From Gemmatimonadota bacterium (GTDB lineage: Bacteria > Gemmatimonadota > Gemmatimonadetes > Gemmatimonadales > Gemmatimonadaceae), in assembly GCA_027307165.1 (NCBI GenBank), contig DAHUXM010000018.1, positions 152,456-216,455 of the forward strand: 64,000 bases of DNA. The letters run 5' to 3'. Each line of letters opens with the position of its first letter. Position 1 is the first letter of the stretch. Positions 1-7,457 of the stretch are shown here, piece after piece. The position numbers and the translations under genes are program-made. The notes under the pieces were generated by a model that searched no databases, was not told where the DNA came from, and saw only the letters and a list, made by a program, of their open reading frames with translations.

Positions 1-663
1 ATGTTCGCCTCGCTGAACGGTCCGCTGCATGACCTGAGCGACTCCTTCCTGTTCAGCGCGCACATGGTGCAGCACCTGCTGCTGACACTGATGCTTCCTC
101 CATTACTGATCGCCGGAACGCCGGGATGGATGCTTCGTCCGCTGATCAAGCCAAGAGCAGTACGTGCCGTCGCGAAATTCGTAACGCGTCCGGTATCGTG
201 CTACGTGATCTTCAATCTCGTGATCATCGGATGGCATCTGCCGGTGTTCTACAACGCGGCGATGGCGAATCACAACATCCACATCGGTGAGCACCTCATG
301 TTCATCGCATCGGCGGTACTGTTGTGGTGGCCGTTTCTCAGTCCTATGCCGGAGCTGCCGCGGTTGTCGTATCCCGGCCAGCTGCTGTACTGCTTCCTGA
401 CGACGCTACCGATGTCCGTTGTCGCGATCTACATCACAATGGCCGATCACGTGCTCTACCCGGCGTACGCAGCCGCGCCGCGTCTCTGGCACATAACGCC
501 GATGATGGATCAGCAGGCTGGCGGGCTGATCATGTGGGTGCCGGGCAGCTTCGTATTCTACGGGCTGATGACTTTCGTCTTCTTCAAGTGGGTCGCGCGC
601 GGCGAGGATAGCCTTGCGGCGGCGCAGGTGGACTGGGTCGCGAAACCCGACCCAGTCCGCTGA
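1..663 (+). CDS. ctaG: CtaG-type cytochrome c oxidase assembly protein, 5' end cut by window
   Basis: Polytopic membrane protein of the caa3-oxidase assembly factor family (CtaG, PF09678), which helps mature the copper-containing haem-copper oxidase. About five hydrophobic segments are visible (roughly residues 19-40, 66-83, 95-112, 128-148, 172-193). The family block around SAHMVQHLLLTLMLPPLL lies at residues 19-36, followed by conserved His residues in GWHLP and HIGEHL. The frame is open from base 1, and family members usually have further membrane segments before this block, so the ATG at base 1 is probably internal and the true start lies outside the window. The gene converges on the next one with only 2 bp between stop codons. 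Confidence 0.82.
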   Translation: MFASLNGPLHDLSDSFLFSAHMVQHLLLTLMLPPLLIAGTPGWMLRPLIKPRAVRAVAKFVTRPVSCYVIFNLVIIGWHLPVFYNAAMANHNIHIGEHLMFIASAVLLWWPFLSPMPELPRLSYPGQLLYCFLTTLPMSVVAIYITMADHVLYPAYAAAPRLWHITPMMDQQAGGLIMWVPGSFVFYGLMTFVFFKWVARGEDSLAAAQVDWVAKPDPVR

Positions 664-665
664 CG

Positions 666-1169
666 TCACGCGTCAGTCCCGTCGAGCGCCTCGGTGAAGT
701 GTCCCTTGAGGTCGGGATGGCGCATCCACATGAACGTGAACATCACGATCGACGCGAGCAGATTCGCGACCATGATCTGATACCATGCGATGCCGCCGAG
801 CGCGGTGGTGACGCTCAGTAACGCGGCCAGGCCGTAAAAGCCGCCCTCGACTATCACGAACGTTACCAGGAAGCCGGCGAGGATTGCCGGAGTGCGCCGC
901 GCCTGATGCACGATCCACGCGACGATGATCCCGATTATCGCGAACGCGACATAGTGGAATATGGTGTAGATCGTGACGTGCAGCGCCATGGTGTCGCTCA
1001 TGCGCGGCGCCCCGAGAAACCGAAGGAGTCCCGCGCCCAGAACGTCGGGCGTGAAGAACGGATGCTGTTCGATCGTATCGACTATCAGCAGCCAGACCGC
1101 AATCACGGTGGCGCTCAGCACACCTGCATAGATCCCTTCACGAATCGTGTTGTGTTCACGAACGGGCAT
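666..1169 (-). CDS. Small four-helix membrane protein, unknown function
   Basis: A 167-residue protein with four predicted membrane helices (about residues 10-28, 56-80, 88-112, 122-146) and a short polar C-terminus. I do not recognise a named family. The start chosen is the ATG preceded by AGGAG about 8 nt upstream; the same frame extends upstream of it but reads like non-coding sequence there. It converges on the ctaG-like gene and diverges from the acyltransferase. A role beside the oxidase assembly gene is possible, but nothing in the protein shows it. Confidence 0.6.
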   Translation of the reverse strand: MPVREHNTIREGIYAGVLSATVIAVWLLIVDTIEQHPFFTPDVLGAGLLRFLGAPRMSDTMALHVTIYTIFHYVAFAIIGIIVAWIVHQARRTPAILAGFLVTFVIVEGGFYGLAALLSVTTALGGIAWYQIMVANLLASIVMFTFMWMRHPDLKGHFTEALDGTDA

Positions 1170-1250
1170 GCATTCTCCTGAGCAAAAGTAGGGAACGCCG
1201 ACAGGTAATATTGGCTCAAACCCGCATAAACGACAATCGGCGCCGCCTCG

Positions 1251-1256
1251 TATATT
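1251..1256 (+). promoter_or_regulatory. -10 hexamer TATATT, leaderless arrangement
   Basis: TATATT is followed by exactly 6 nt and then the ATG of the acyltransferase gene, so transcription would begin at or next to the start codon. No Shine-Dalgarno sequence is present. No convincing -35 box is seen. Confidence 0.5.
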
Positions 1257-1262
1257 TGTATC

Positions 1263-2414
1263 ATGGAGCGTGCCGCGCCCGCCCGCCTTCTGTCCCTCGA
1301 TGTATTTCGAGGTGTGACCATCGCGGGTATGCTGCTTGTAAATGACCCGGGGAGCTGGGGCGCGATCTACCCGCCGCTCGAGCACGCCGCGTGGAACGGC
1401 TGGACACCAACCGACGTCATCTTCCCCTTCTTTCTGTTCATAGTGGGGGTCACCACCCATCTCTCGCTCAGCTCCCGGCGCGCGCGCGGCGCGACCGACC
1501 GGGATATCATCCTCCAGATCCTTCGACGAGGATTCGTCATCGTCCTGCTGGGCTGGCTCATGGCGGGATTCCCGTACTATCCGCTCACGCGGATCACCGA
1601 GATACGATTCGGCGGTGTCCTTCCACGCATCGGAGTCTGCTACATAGCCGGCGCCCTGTTGACGATGAAGACCAGTCTCAAGCAGCAGGTCGTGATACTG
1701 GCTGTGCTGCTGTACGGCTACTGGTTCCTCCAAACACTTGTTCCCGTCCCTGACCAGCACGGCGCCATCGGGGCGCTGCTGCTGAACCGCCCGGATGCCG
1801 TTCTGTCGGCCTGGCTCGACCGAACCGTACTCGGATTGCCGCACCTCTGGGTTGGCAGCAAGACGTGGGATCCGGAAGGGATCCTGTCGACGATACCCGC
1901 GAGTGGAACCGTCATTCTGGGCGTCTTCACGGGTCGCTGGATCACGCGAAAGGACGTGCCGATCGCCGAGCGTCTGAACGCGATGTTCGTGGTCGGTGCG
2001 CTAGCGATGATGGTTGGCCTGATGTGGAACTGGGTCTTCCCGATCAACAAGAGTCTCTGGACCAGCTCCTTCGTCATCTTCACTGGCGGCATGGCCGCAG
2101 TCACGCTCGCGGCCAGCATCTGGCTGGTGGATGTGCAGGAAGTGCGGTGGTGGACCAAGCCGTTCGTCATCTACGGCATGAACCCGATCCTGGCATTCGT
2201 GGGATCCGGTGTACTCGCGCGGATCATCTACACGCTGATACAGGTACCATACGGTGGCAGAATCGTCTCTCTCGAGACGGCAATCTACGAATCAGTGTTC
2301 CTGAGCTGGCTCGAGCCGCGTAATGCGTCACTGGCTTTCGCGATCTGCGTAGTACTATTCTGGTTCGGCATCCTCACGGTACTCTACCGACGAAAGATCT
2401 TCCTCAAAGTATAG
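1263..2414 (+). CDS. HGSNAT-like (DUF5009-type) membrane acyltransferase
   Basis: A 383-residue polytopic membrane protein of the heparan-alpha-glucosaminide N-acetyltransferase catalytic-domain family (PF07786/DUF5009). The signature blocks are LSLDVFRGVTIAGMLLVN at residues 10-27 and PTDVIFPFFLFIVGV near residue 50, followed by a series of hydrophobic helices to the C-terminus. Relatives move acetyl groups across the membrane onto terminal glucosamine or are annotated as N-acetylglucosamine-related transporters. The bacterial substrate is not established here. The next gene, a peptidoglycan carboxypeptidase, starts 14 bp downstream, which suggests a cell-wall sugar link by inference only. 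Confidence 0.75.
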   Translation: MERAAPARLLSLDVFRGVTIAGMLLVNDPGSWGAIYPPLEHAAWNGWTPTDVIFPFFLFIVGVTTHLSLSSRRARGATDRDIILQILRRGFVIVLLGWLMAGFPYYPLTRITEIRFGGVLPRIGVCYIAGALLTMKTSLKQQVVILAVLLYGYWFLQTLVPVPDQHGAIGALLLNRPDAVLSAWLDRTVLGLPHLWVGSKTWDPEGILSTIPASGTVILGVFTGRWITRKDVPIAERLNAMFVVGALAMMVGLMWNWVFPINKSLWTSSFVIFTGGMAAVTLAASIWLVDVQEVRWWTKPFVIYGMNPILAFVGSGVLARIIYTLIQVPYGGRIVSLETAIYESVFLSWLEPRNASLAFAICVVLFWFGILTVLYRRKIFLKV

Positions 2415-2428
2415 CTTCTATTTTCCTG

Positions 2429-3997
2429 GTGCAGAGAACTCGAAATATCCTGCTCGTTCTGATCGCGATGGCGATCGCACTTCCTGTAAATCCGGCAAGC
2501 GCGCAGAAGACCAGCAAGAAACGCAAGAAGGTCGCAGTAGTTCAGAACCACAGACGCAAGCCGTCAAGATCGAGGTCGCCCAAGGCGGCCTCGCCGATCA
2601 CCCCCGTTGCACACTACACGTCGCCGCGAAGCGCGTCCGCGCTTGCCAGCGATCTCGGCATCTTCCTGGAGCGAACGCGCAGCGGACAGTGGGGCGTGAT
2701 GATCACGTCCGTATCGCGCGGTGACACGCTCTTCTCGCGCAACCCCGGCCTCGAGCTGAGACCTGCGTCGACGATGAAGCTCTTCACCACGGGGCTCGCG
2801 TTCGACCGTTTCGGGCCGGAGTATCAGTTCAGCACCGACGTACTGCGCGACGGTCCCGTCTCGAGCGATGGCACGCTCCAGGGCAACATCATTCTGCGCG
2901 GCGACGGCGATCCGTCGCTGTCCGGGCGATTTCTGGACGGCGGGCCCAACGCGCCGATGGCGATGCTCGCCCAACGTGTCGTTGCTGCAGGCATCAAACG
3001 CGTAACAGGCGATGTGATTGGCGACGCAACGGCCTTCGACAATACCCTCGTCCCCGACGGATGGCTCACGCGCTACCTCGGCGCAGGCTACGCCGCACGC
3101 GTTAGTGGCCTCTCGTTGAACGAGAACATTGTTTGGGTCGCGGTCTCGCCCGGTTCTGGCAGTCACGCCGAAGTCGCGCTCGAACCGATGACCACGGCGC
3201 TGACCGTGATCAACAAGGCGCGCACGGTTGGAGGAAGAGGTGCCAACCTGCGCATGAGCAAGAAGTCCGACGGAACGATCACGGTTACCGGAACCATAGG
3301 CCGGGAGGCCGGTACGCGCCGTTATTCATACGTGGTCGACGATCCTGCGATGTTCGCGACCGGAGCGCTCCGCGCAGCGCTGCAGGCGGCAGGAGTGACG
3401 GTCAAGGGCTCGACGCGGCTCGCGCCGACGCCAGCGAAGGCCGTAAAGGTTGCAAGCCTGCCCTCGCCAACGCTCGCGCGGATGGTGAGCGCAATGAATC
3501 GCGAGAGCATCAACCACTACGCGGAGCTTCTGTTCCGCGACGGTGCGCGCGGGCCGCAGCACACGATGCAGGGCACGGTAGCCAACGGCAATCACGCGAT
3601 GCACCAGTTCTTCGCGCGCGTCGGAGCCGACACGTCGACGATCCACAACGCCGATGGGAGCGGACTGTCGGTGGACGACCGTGTTACGGCGAGATCGATG
3701 GTTCAGCTGCTGGATTACGCACACAATGCGAGCTGGGGTCCCGAATTCCACGCGTCGCTGCCGGTTGCGGGCGAGAGCGGAACTCAACGCACTCGCATGA
3801 AGGGGAGTCCCGCACAGGGAAACCTGCACGCCAAGACGGGAACCACAAACGACGTGATTGCGCTCGCCGGTTACGTCACTGCGACCGACGGCGAGGTACT
3901 GGCGTTTTCATTCCTGTACAACGGCAGCGACCGCTGGAATGCTAAGTCAACGATCGACGTGATGGGCGAGACGCTGGCGAGCTTCGGACGCGACTGA
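2429..3997 (+). CDS. dacB: PBP4-type D-alanyl-D-alanine carboxypeptidase/endopeptidase (S13)
   Basis: Periplasmic penicillin-binding protein of peptidase family S13, which trims or cleaves peptidoglycan peptides. All three active-site motifs are present: SxxK as ASTMKLF (Ser about residue 114), SxN as SINHYAE (about 359) and KTG as HAKTGTT (about 468). The N-terminus is a signal peptide (hydrophobic to about residue 25, ending NPASAQ), followed by a Lys/Arg-rich segment of about 30 residues that is not typical of the family. The start is GTG. At 522 residues it is slightly longer than common PBP4 because of that basic stretch. It lies 14 bp after the acyltransferase and is probably co-transcribed. 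Confidence 0.88.
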   Translation: MQRTRNILLVLIAMAIALPVNPASAQKTSKKRKKVAVVQNHRRKPSRSRSPKAASPITPVAHYTSPRSASALASDLGIFLERTRSGQWGVMITSVSRGDTLFSRNPGLELRPASTMKLFTTGLAFDRFGPEYQFSTDVLRDGPVSSDGTLQGNIILRGDGDPSLSGRFLDGGPNAPMAMLAQRVVAAGIKRVTGDVIGDATAFDNTLVPDGWLTRYLGAGYAARVSGLSLNENIVWVAVSPGSGSHAEVALEPMTTALTVINKARTVGGRGANLRMSKKSDGTITVTGTIGREAGTRRYSYVVDDPAMFATGALRAALQAAGVTVKGSTRLAPTPAKAVKVASLPSPTLARMVSAMNRESINHYAELLFRDGARGPQHTMQGTVANGNHAMHQFFARVGADTSTIHNADGSGLSVDDRVTARSMVQLLDYAHNASWGPEFHASLPVAGESGTQRTRMKGSPAQGNLHAKTGTTNDVIALAGYVTATDGEVLAFSFLYNGSDRWNAKSTIDVMGETLASFGRD

Positions 3998-4039
3998 TCG
4001 CGGGCGGATGTGGGTGCGTGATCCAGTCGTAGTCGTACT

Positions 4040-4067
4040 GCGGGCAGGCCCGGGGGCCTGCCCCTGC
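4040..4067. repeat. REP-like palindrome (GGGCAGGCCC...GGGCCTGCCC)
   Basis: A near-palindromic GC-rich element between dacB and the convergent saccharopine-dehydrogenase-like gene. It matches the REP at 20251-20278 (gtgggcaggc...cctgcccctac) at most positions, and would form a strong hairpin. It probably also acts as a bidirectional transcript end. Confidence 0.6.
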
Positions 4068-4085
4068 GAGTGACGTCGCGGGAAA

Positions 4086-5228
4086 CTAGATCGCGCGGAT
4101 GTTGATCCCACGCTTCGCCAACTCGGCGATGTACTCCTTCGCCGGTATGCACTCGTCGGGGGTGTGAACCCCGTACGGCTTGATCTCGCCGCGGGCCTGC
4201 ATCTGACCCGTGATGCTCAATGAGTAGCCGGTCGTACGCATCATCGCGCTGATGCCGTGCTCCGCATCGTACTTGTCGATGAGCTCCCAGCCGAGTTTCT
4301 TCGCAGCACCATTCTTGCGGCCGCTTACCTCGACGCGCAGCGCGACGAGATCGGGTGACTTGGGCTTGGTGAGGTGCGGGCCCATCGCGGCGACTGCCAC
4401 ATTGCGCGGCGCGACCTTCGTCCCCTTCACATCGATTGGATCGAGGTCGAGCAGTCCCAGATCGCGAATCGCTTCCATGATCTTCGCGTGGCCGGGATAA
4501 CGTAGCGTCTTGTACTCCATCGTCTTGATCTTGCCCTCGTAGCGGAACGGCAGAGTCGAGAGTCCGCCGGCAGTGTGAAATGCCTCGAGCTCTCCCACCG
4601 GCTTCGCAAATTCCACCGGCTCGATCTCGCTCAGCGCAGTCACCTGCGCGCGCTTGCCATTCCGCACGACCCACGACAGCGTCGTGTAGTAATCGAGCAC
4701 GCCTTCCAGCGAGTAGACGATCTGATACTTGAGCGGCCCTTCGGGGTGTTGTGGCAGTCCGCCCACGAAGATCTTGACCGAATCGACTTCATCCAGCTGC
4801 GAGATGCCGTACTGCGCGAGAATGGTGTCCATCCCCGGCGCGAGTCCGCAGTCGGGAATCACGGTGCACTTCTGCTCCTTCGCGCGGCTGTCGAGCTTCT
4901 TCTGCCCGAAGACGATGTCGGTGTTGCCGCCCAAGTCGCAGAAGTTGACTCCGACTTCGACCGCGTACTTCGCCATGTCGAGATTGAAGTAGTACGGAAT
5001 CGCACTCATGGCTGCGTCGCAGCCGCGCATCAGAGCGCGGACAGCGTCCGCATCGCGCACGTCCACCGGCGTCGGAATCAGCCGCTTGCCGGAGTATGGC
5101 TTGAGGAAGTCGGCGAGGTGATCGATGTGAAGATCGGCCAGCCGAACCTCGGTGACGTCGGGGTTCTGCAAGAGATCGTACGCGCAAGCCGAGCCCTGCA
5201 GTCCTGCGCCCAAGACGAGCATCCGCAT
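4086..5228 (-). CDS. Saccharopine dehydrogenase-like NAD(P)-dependent oxidoreductase
   Basis: A 380-residue protein of the saccharopine dehydrogenase family. The N-terminal Rossmann motif MLVLGAGLQGSACAYDLL starts at residue 3, and the C-terminal half contains FHTAGGLSTLPFRYEGKIK and the MEYKTLRYPGH block typical of the family. Members act in lysine or polyamine metabolism or as dehydrogenases of unknown substrate, so the exact reaction is open. The start was placed at the ATG before RMLVLGAG because GAGG lies about 10 nt upstream; the frame continues further upstream into what looks like leader DNA. A hairpin with a T-rich tail on the same strand lies about 50 nt before the start, suggesting attenuation. 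Confidence 0.8.
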   Translation of the reverse strand: MRMLVLGAGLQGSACAYDLLQNPDVTEVRLADLHIDHLADFLKPYSGKRLIPTPVDVRDADAVRALMRGCDAAMSAIPYYFNLDMAKYAVEVGVNFCDLGGNTDIVFGQKKLDSRAKEQKCTVIPDCGLAPGMDTILAQYGISQLDEVDSVKIFVGGLPQHPEGPLKYQIVYSLEGVLDYYTTLSWVVRNGKRAQVTALSEIEPVEFAKPVGELEAFHTAGGLSTLPFRYEGKIKTMEYKTLRYPGHAKIMEAIRDLGLLDLDPIDVKGTKVAPRNVAVAAMGPHLTKPKSPDLVALRVEVSGRKNGAAKKLGWELIDKYDAEHGISAMMRTTGYSLSITGQMQARGEIKPYGVHTPDECIPAKEYIAELAKRGINIRAI

Positions 5229-5280
5229 TCTGGTATTCCTCAAACGAAAAGTGAAACGACGGGACAGCGAAAACAGAAAA

Positions 5281-5303
5281 CCTCCCACGAACAGCGTGGG
5301 AGG
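5281..5303 (-). terminator. Terminator-like hairpin in the leader of the saccharopine-dehydrogenase-like gene
   Basis: CCTCCCAC and GTGGGAGG form a perfect 8-bp stem around a 7-nt loop. On the minus strand the stem is followed by TTTTCTGTTTT. It lies between the upstream DNA and the start codon of the minus-strand gene, so it would act as an attenuator rather than an end-of-gene terminator. Confidence 0.5.
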
Positions 5304-5543
5304 CGGCAAATTCAACAAGGCCCTGACACCTATCCGATTGTTACAGGATCGAACAGGTCATCCCCACGCGCGAGTGCTGGGCGCGTGCGTTGGGAGCCGC
5401 AAAGAGGCTCGGGCGTTCCATGGCTGGAGTAAGGATGTTGGCCATCAGACCCGAATGCTACGGAAGAACGCGGCGAGAGTCAAGGCGACGGACACGCGGC
5501 ACGCCGTGCGATGAGGCTGACGCGGCCCTGTTCCACGAGTGGC

Positions 5544-5549
5544 TATTGT
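5544..5549 (+). promoter_or_regulatory. -10 hexamer TATTGT, leaderless arrangement
   Basis: The hexamer is followed by 6 nt (TCACAT) and then the ATG of the CoA-binding protein gene. This supports that ATG over the in-frame ATG 45 nt further upstream. Confidence 0.4.
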
Positions 5550-5555
5550 TCACAT

Positions 5556-5990
5556 ATGACCTGGCAATCTCATCTTCTCACGACGCCGGAACAGCTTCGC
5601 GACCTTCTGGAGCGGGCCAAGCGGATCGCCGTACTCGGAATCAAGCCCGATCCAAACCAGCCGGCGTATGACATCCCCGCATACTTGCAGAACGCCGGCT
5701 ACGAAATCATTCCTGTCCCTGTCTACTATCCGGATCTGAAAGAAGTACTGGGTCAACCGGTATATCGATCGCTCGTCGACGTTCCTGGCGAGATAGACAT
5801 CGTCGACGTGTTTCGACGCCCCGCGGACATCCCGAAGCATGTCGATGACATGATCGCGAAGCATCCGAAGGCCGTCTGGTTCCAGCTCGGAATTCGGAAT
5901 GACGAAGCGGCAGAGGCGCTCGCACGTGCAGGAATCGACGTCGTGCAGGATCACTGCATGCAGGTGGAGCTGCAGCGGATCGGAAGGTAG
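5556..5990 (+). CDS. CoA-binding (YccU-like) protein
   Basis: A 144-residue single-domain protein of the CoA_binding family (YccU/PF13380), a Rossmann-like fold related to succinyl-CoA synthetase alpha. Visible features are IAVLGIKPDPNQPAYDIP (about residues 24-41), the GYEIIPVPVYY strand, VDVFRRPADIP and KAVWFQLGIRNDEAA, and the terminal DHCMQVEL with the conserved Cys. Its physiological role is not known for most members. An in-frame ATG 15 codons upstream is possible, but the -10 hexamer spacing favours the start given. It stands alone, followed by a palindromic-repeat patch. Confidence 0.82.
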   Translation: MTWQSHLLTTPEQLRDLLERAKRIAVLGIKPDPNQPAYDIPAYLQNAGYEIIPVPVYYPDLKEVLGQPVYRSLVDVPGEIDIVDVFRRPADIPKHVDDMIAKHPKAVWFQLGIRNDEAAEALARAGIDVVQDHCMQVELQRIGR

Positions 5991-6000
5991 CAGAACAGAT

Positions 6001-6134
6001 CGTCATTCCCGCGAAAGCGGATTGGAGAGTCGTCATTCCCGCGAAAGCGGGAATCCATCTGTTGCCGATCAGCTTCGCGCTATCATCGCACTCGGAGACC
6101 GATAACATGGATTCCCGCTTTCGCGGGAATGACG
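6001..6134. repeat. Three copies of the GTCATTCCCGCGAAAGCGGGAAT element, two inverted
   Basis: One partial copy (6001-6020) and one full copy (6031-6058) run in the same direction. A third full copy (6107-6134) is inverted, so the last two can pair over 28 bp across a 48-bp spacer. The unit is itself palindromic. This motif is a very common dispersed repeat in many bacterial genomes. A fourth copy lies at 16349-16376. The patch sits between convergent genes and probably ends transcription from both sides. Confidence 0.75.
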
Positions 6135-6169
6135 AATCCGTGGGCGCTTTCGCCGGGCCGACTAGCCAC

Positions 6170-7408
6170 CTACGCGCAGACCTGGTTGCGGCCGCGGTCC
6201 TTGGCGCGATACAGCGCGGCGTCTGCCTGCGCGAACAGATCTTCGGCGCTGTCGACGTGCGGTGACGGGAAGCACGAGACGCCGATCGAAACGGTGACTC
6301 GGACCGAAGCTGTCCGGGCGGCCTCGAAGTTGTGCTGCTCCACCCGCTGCCGGATACGCTCGGCGAAAGCAACGGCGCCCATCTCACCCGTTTCCGGAAG
6401 GACTACCACGAATTCCTCGCCGCCGTAACGCGCGACCATGTCCACGCTGCGCACAGCACGCTGCAGGATCATGCCGATGCCGCGCAACACTTCGTCACCG
6501 ACCAGATGGCCGAAGGTGTCGTTGACGAGCTTGAAGTGATCCAGATCGATCATGAGCATCGTCAGCGGTGAATTGTAGCGCCGCACCCGCTCGAGCTCCG
6601 CGACAAGACGAATCGTCAATGCGCGGCGATTGAGTAGATGCGTGAGCGGATCGGTATGCGCCAGCGCTTCCAGGCGCGCGTTATCCGCCTTGGTCTGCTC
6701 GATGGTGTGCGCCTGTTCGATCGCGTTCACGGCACTCTTGATCACCGTGTCGGCGAACTCGACGTCGCTTGCCGCAAGTGGATCCTGATCGGTCGTGCGG
6801 CGCAGGAGGAACACACCGGTGCGCATCTTCTCGAACGCGAACGGGATCGCGATGACGGAGCGCACGTTCATGCGGGTGCCGTCGCGTGCCCACTGTTCGC
6901 GCAGACGGGCGTACCACGGACTCGTCTGCAGGTCCTGTATCAGCACCGGCCGCTTCTGATCCAGTGCGGCGGAGACTTCGGGATAGCGATCGAGCTCGAT
7001 CTCCAGGTTTGCGAGATTGGGTTGCTCGAATGCGGTGGCGACCATTCCACGTGCATCGCCCGCTCTGGCGAGAATCACCGACGAATGGGAGAGCTGCAGT
7101 GCGCGCGCGAGCCGCCGGGCGACCATGTGGAAGATCTCCTCGGTAGAGAGATTCCCCATGACTTCGTGCATGATGTCGACGAGGTGACGCTTGCTCTCAG
7201 CTTCCTGTCGCGTGCGAAGCAGCTCGCCTTCAGCCTTGCGCAGGGCAGCACGCAGCGCTTCCAGTTGATCGCCGGCTTCGGCGGTACCGGCTGGAGCCGC
7301 AGGATCAGGGAGATTCTGCGGCGTTTGCTCGCACTCCGGACCAGTCACACCCGCTCGAGTGGGATCGGGATCGGCGTCGGGAGGATTTCCTTGCGGGTCC
7401 ACCGTCAT
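6170..7408 (-). CDS. GAF-GGDEF diguanylate cyclase
   Basis: A 412-residue cytoplasmic protein expected to make cyclic di-GMP from two GTP. The order is a Pro-rich N-terminus (about residues 1-45), a short coiled coil (QLEALRAALRKAEGELLRTR), a GAF sensor domain (about 85-225) and a C-terminal GGDEF domain (about 245-410). The active-site loop reads GGEEF, a functional variant. An RSVD inhibitory I-site lies exactly five residues before it, so product inhibition is likely. No membrane segment is present. The ATG chosen lies 50 bp after the gyrA stop; the frame is open further upstream inside gyrA, and the Shine-Dalgarno match at the chosen start is weak. Confidence 0.88.
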   Translation of the reverse strand: MTVDPQGNPPDADPDPTRAGVTGPECEQTPQNLPDPAAPAGTAEAGDQLEALRAALRKAEGELLRTRQEAESKRHLVDIMHEVMGNLSTEEIFHMVARRLARALQLSHSSVILARAGDARGMVATAFEQPNLANLEIELDRYPEVSAALDQKRPVLIQDLQTSPWYARLREQWARDGTRMNVRSVIAIPFAFEKMRTGVFLLRRTTDQDPLAASDVEFADTVIKSAVNAIEQAHTIEQTKADNARLEALAHTDPLTHLLNRRALTIRLVAELERVRRYNSPLTMLMIDLDHFKLVNDTFGHLVGDEVLRGIGMILQRAVRSVDMVARYGGEEFVVVLPETGEMGAVAFAERIRQRVEQHNFEAARTASVRVTVSIGVSCFPSPHVDSAEDLFAQADAALYRAKDRGRNQVCA

Positions 7409-7457
7409 CGGATTTCGATCCGCACTCGTGGGATGTGGCGGCTCAGTCAGGTCCCTG

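Larger units (their letters stand above)
5229..5555 (-). promoter_or_regulatory. Long leader/intergenic region with stem-loops
   Basis: This 327-bp stretch has no convincing protein gene. Read on the minus strand, it holds a stem-loop (CACGCGC pairing with GCGCGTG, 5365-5387), a possible 26-codon open frame starting at an ATG near 5420 and ending TAA near 5343, and then a terminator-like hairpin (see separate entry), all before the saccharopine-dehydrogenase-like start. This order resembles an attenuated leader. I checked by eye for lysine, T-box, SAM, glycine and cobalamin riboswitch cores and did not find them. The plus-strand -10 of the CoA-binding gene is at its right end. Confidence 0.35.

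Noticed and set aside
1170..1844. A long N-terminal extension of the minus-strand membrane protein
   Set aside because: The extension is antisense to the HGSNAT-like gene, is rich in Arg, Glu and Gln with no family signal, and a good Shine-Dalgarno marks the shorter start.
5229..5555. Known riboswitch (lysine, T-box, SAM, glycine, cobalamin)
   Set aside because: None of the conserved cores could be found by eye; only the generic hairpins are supported.
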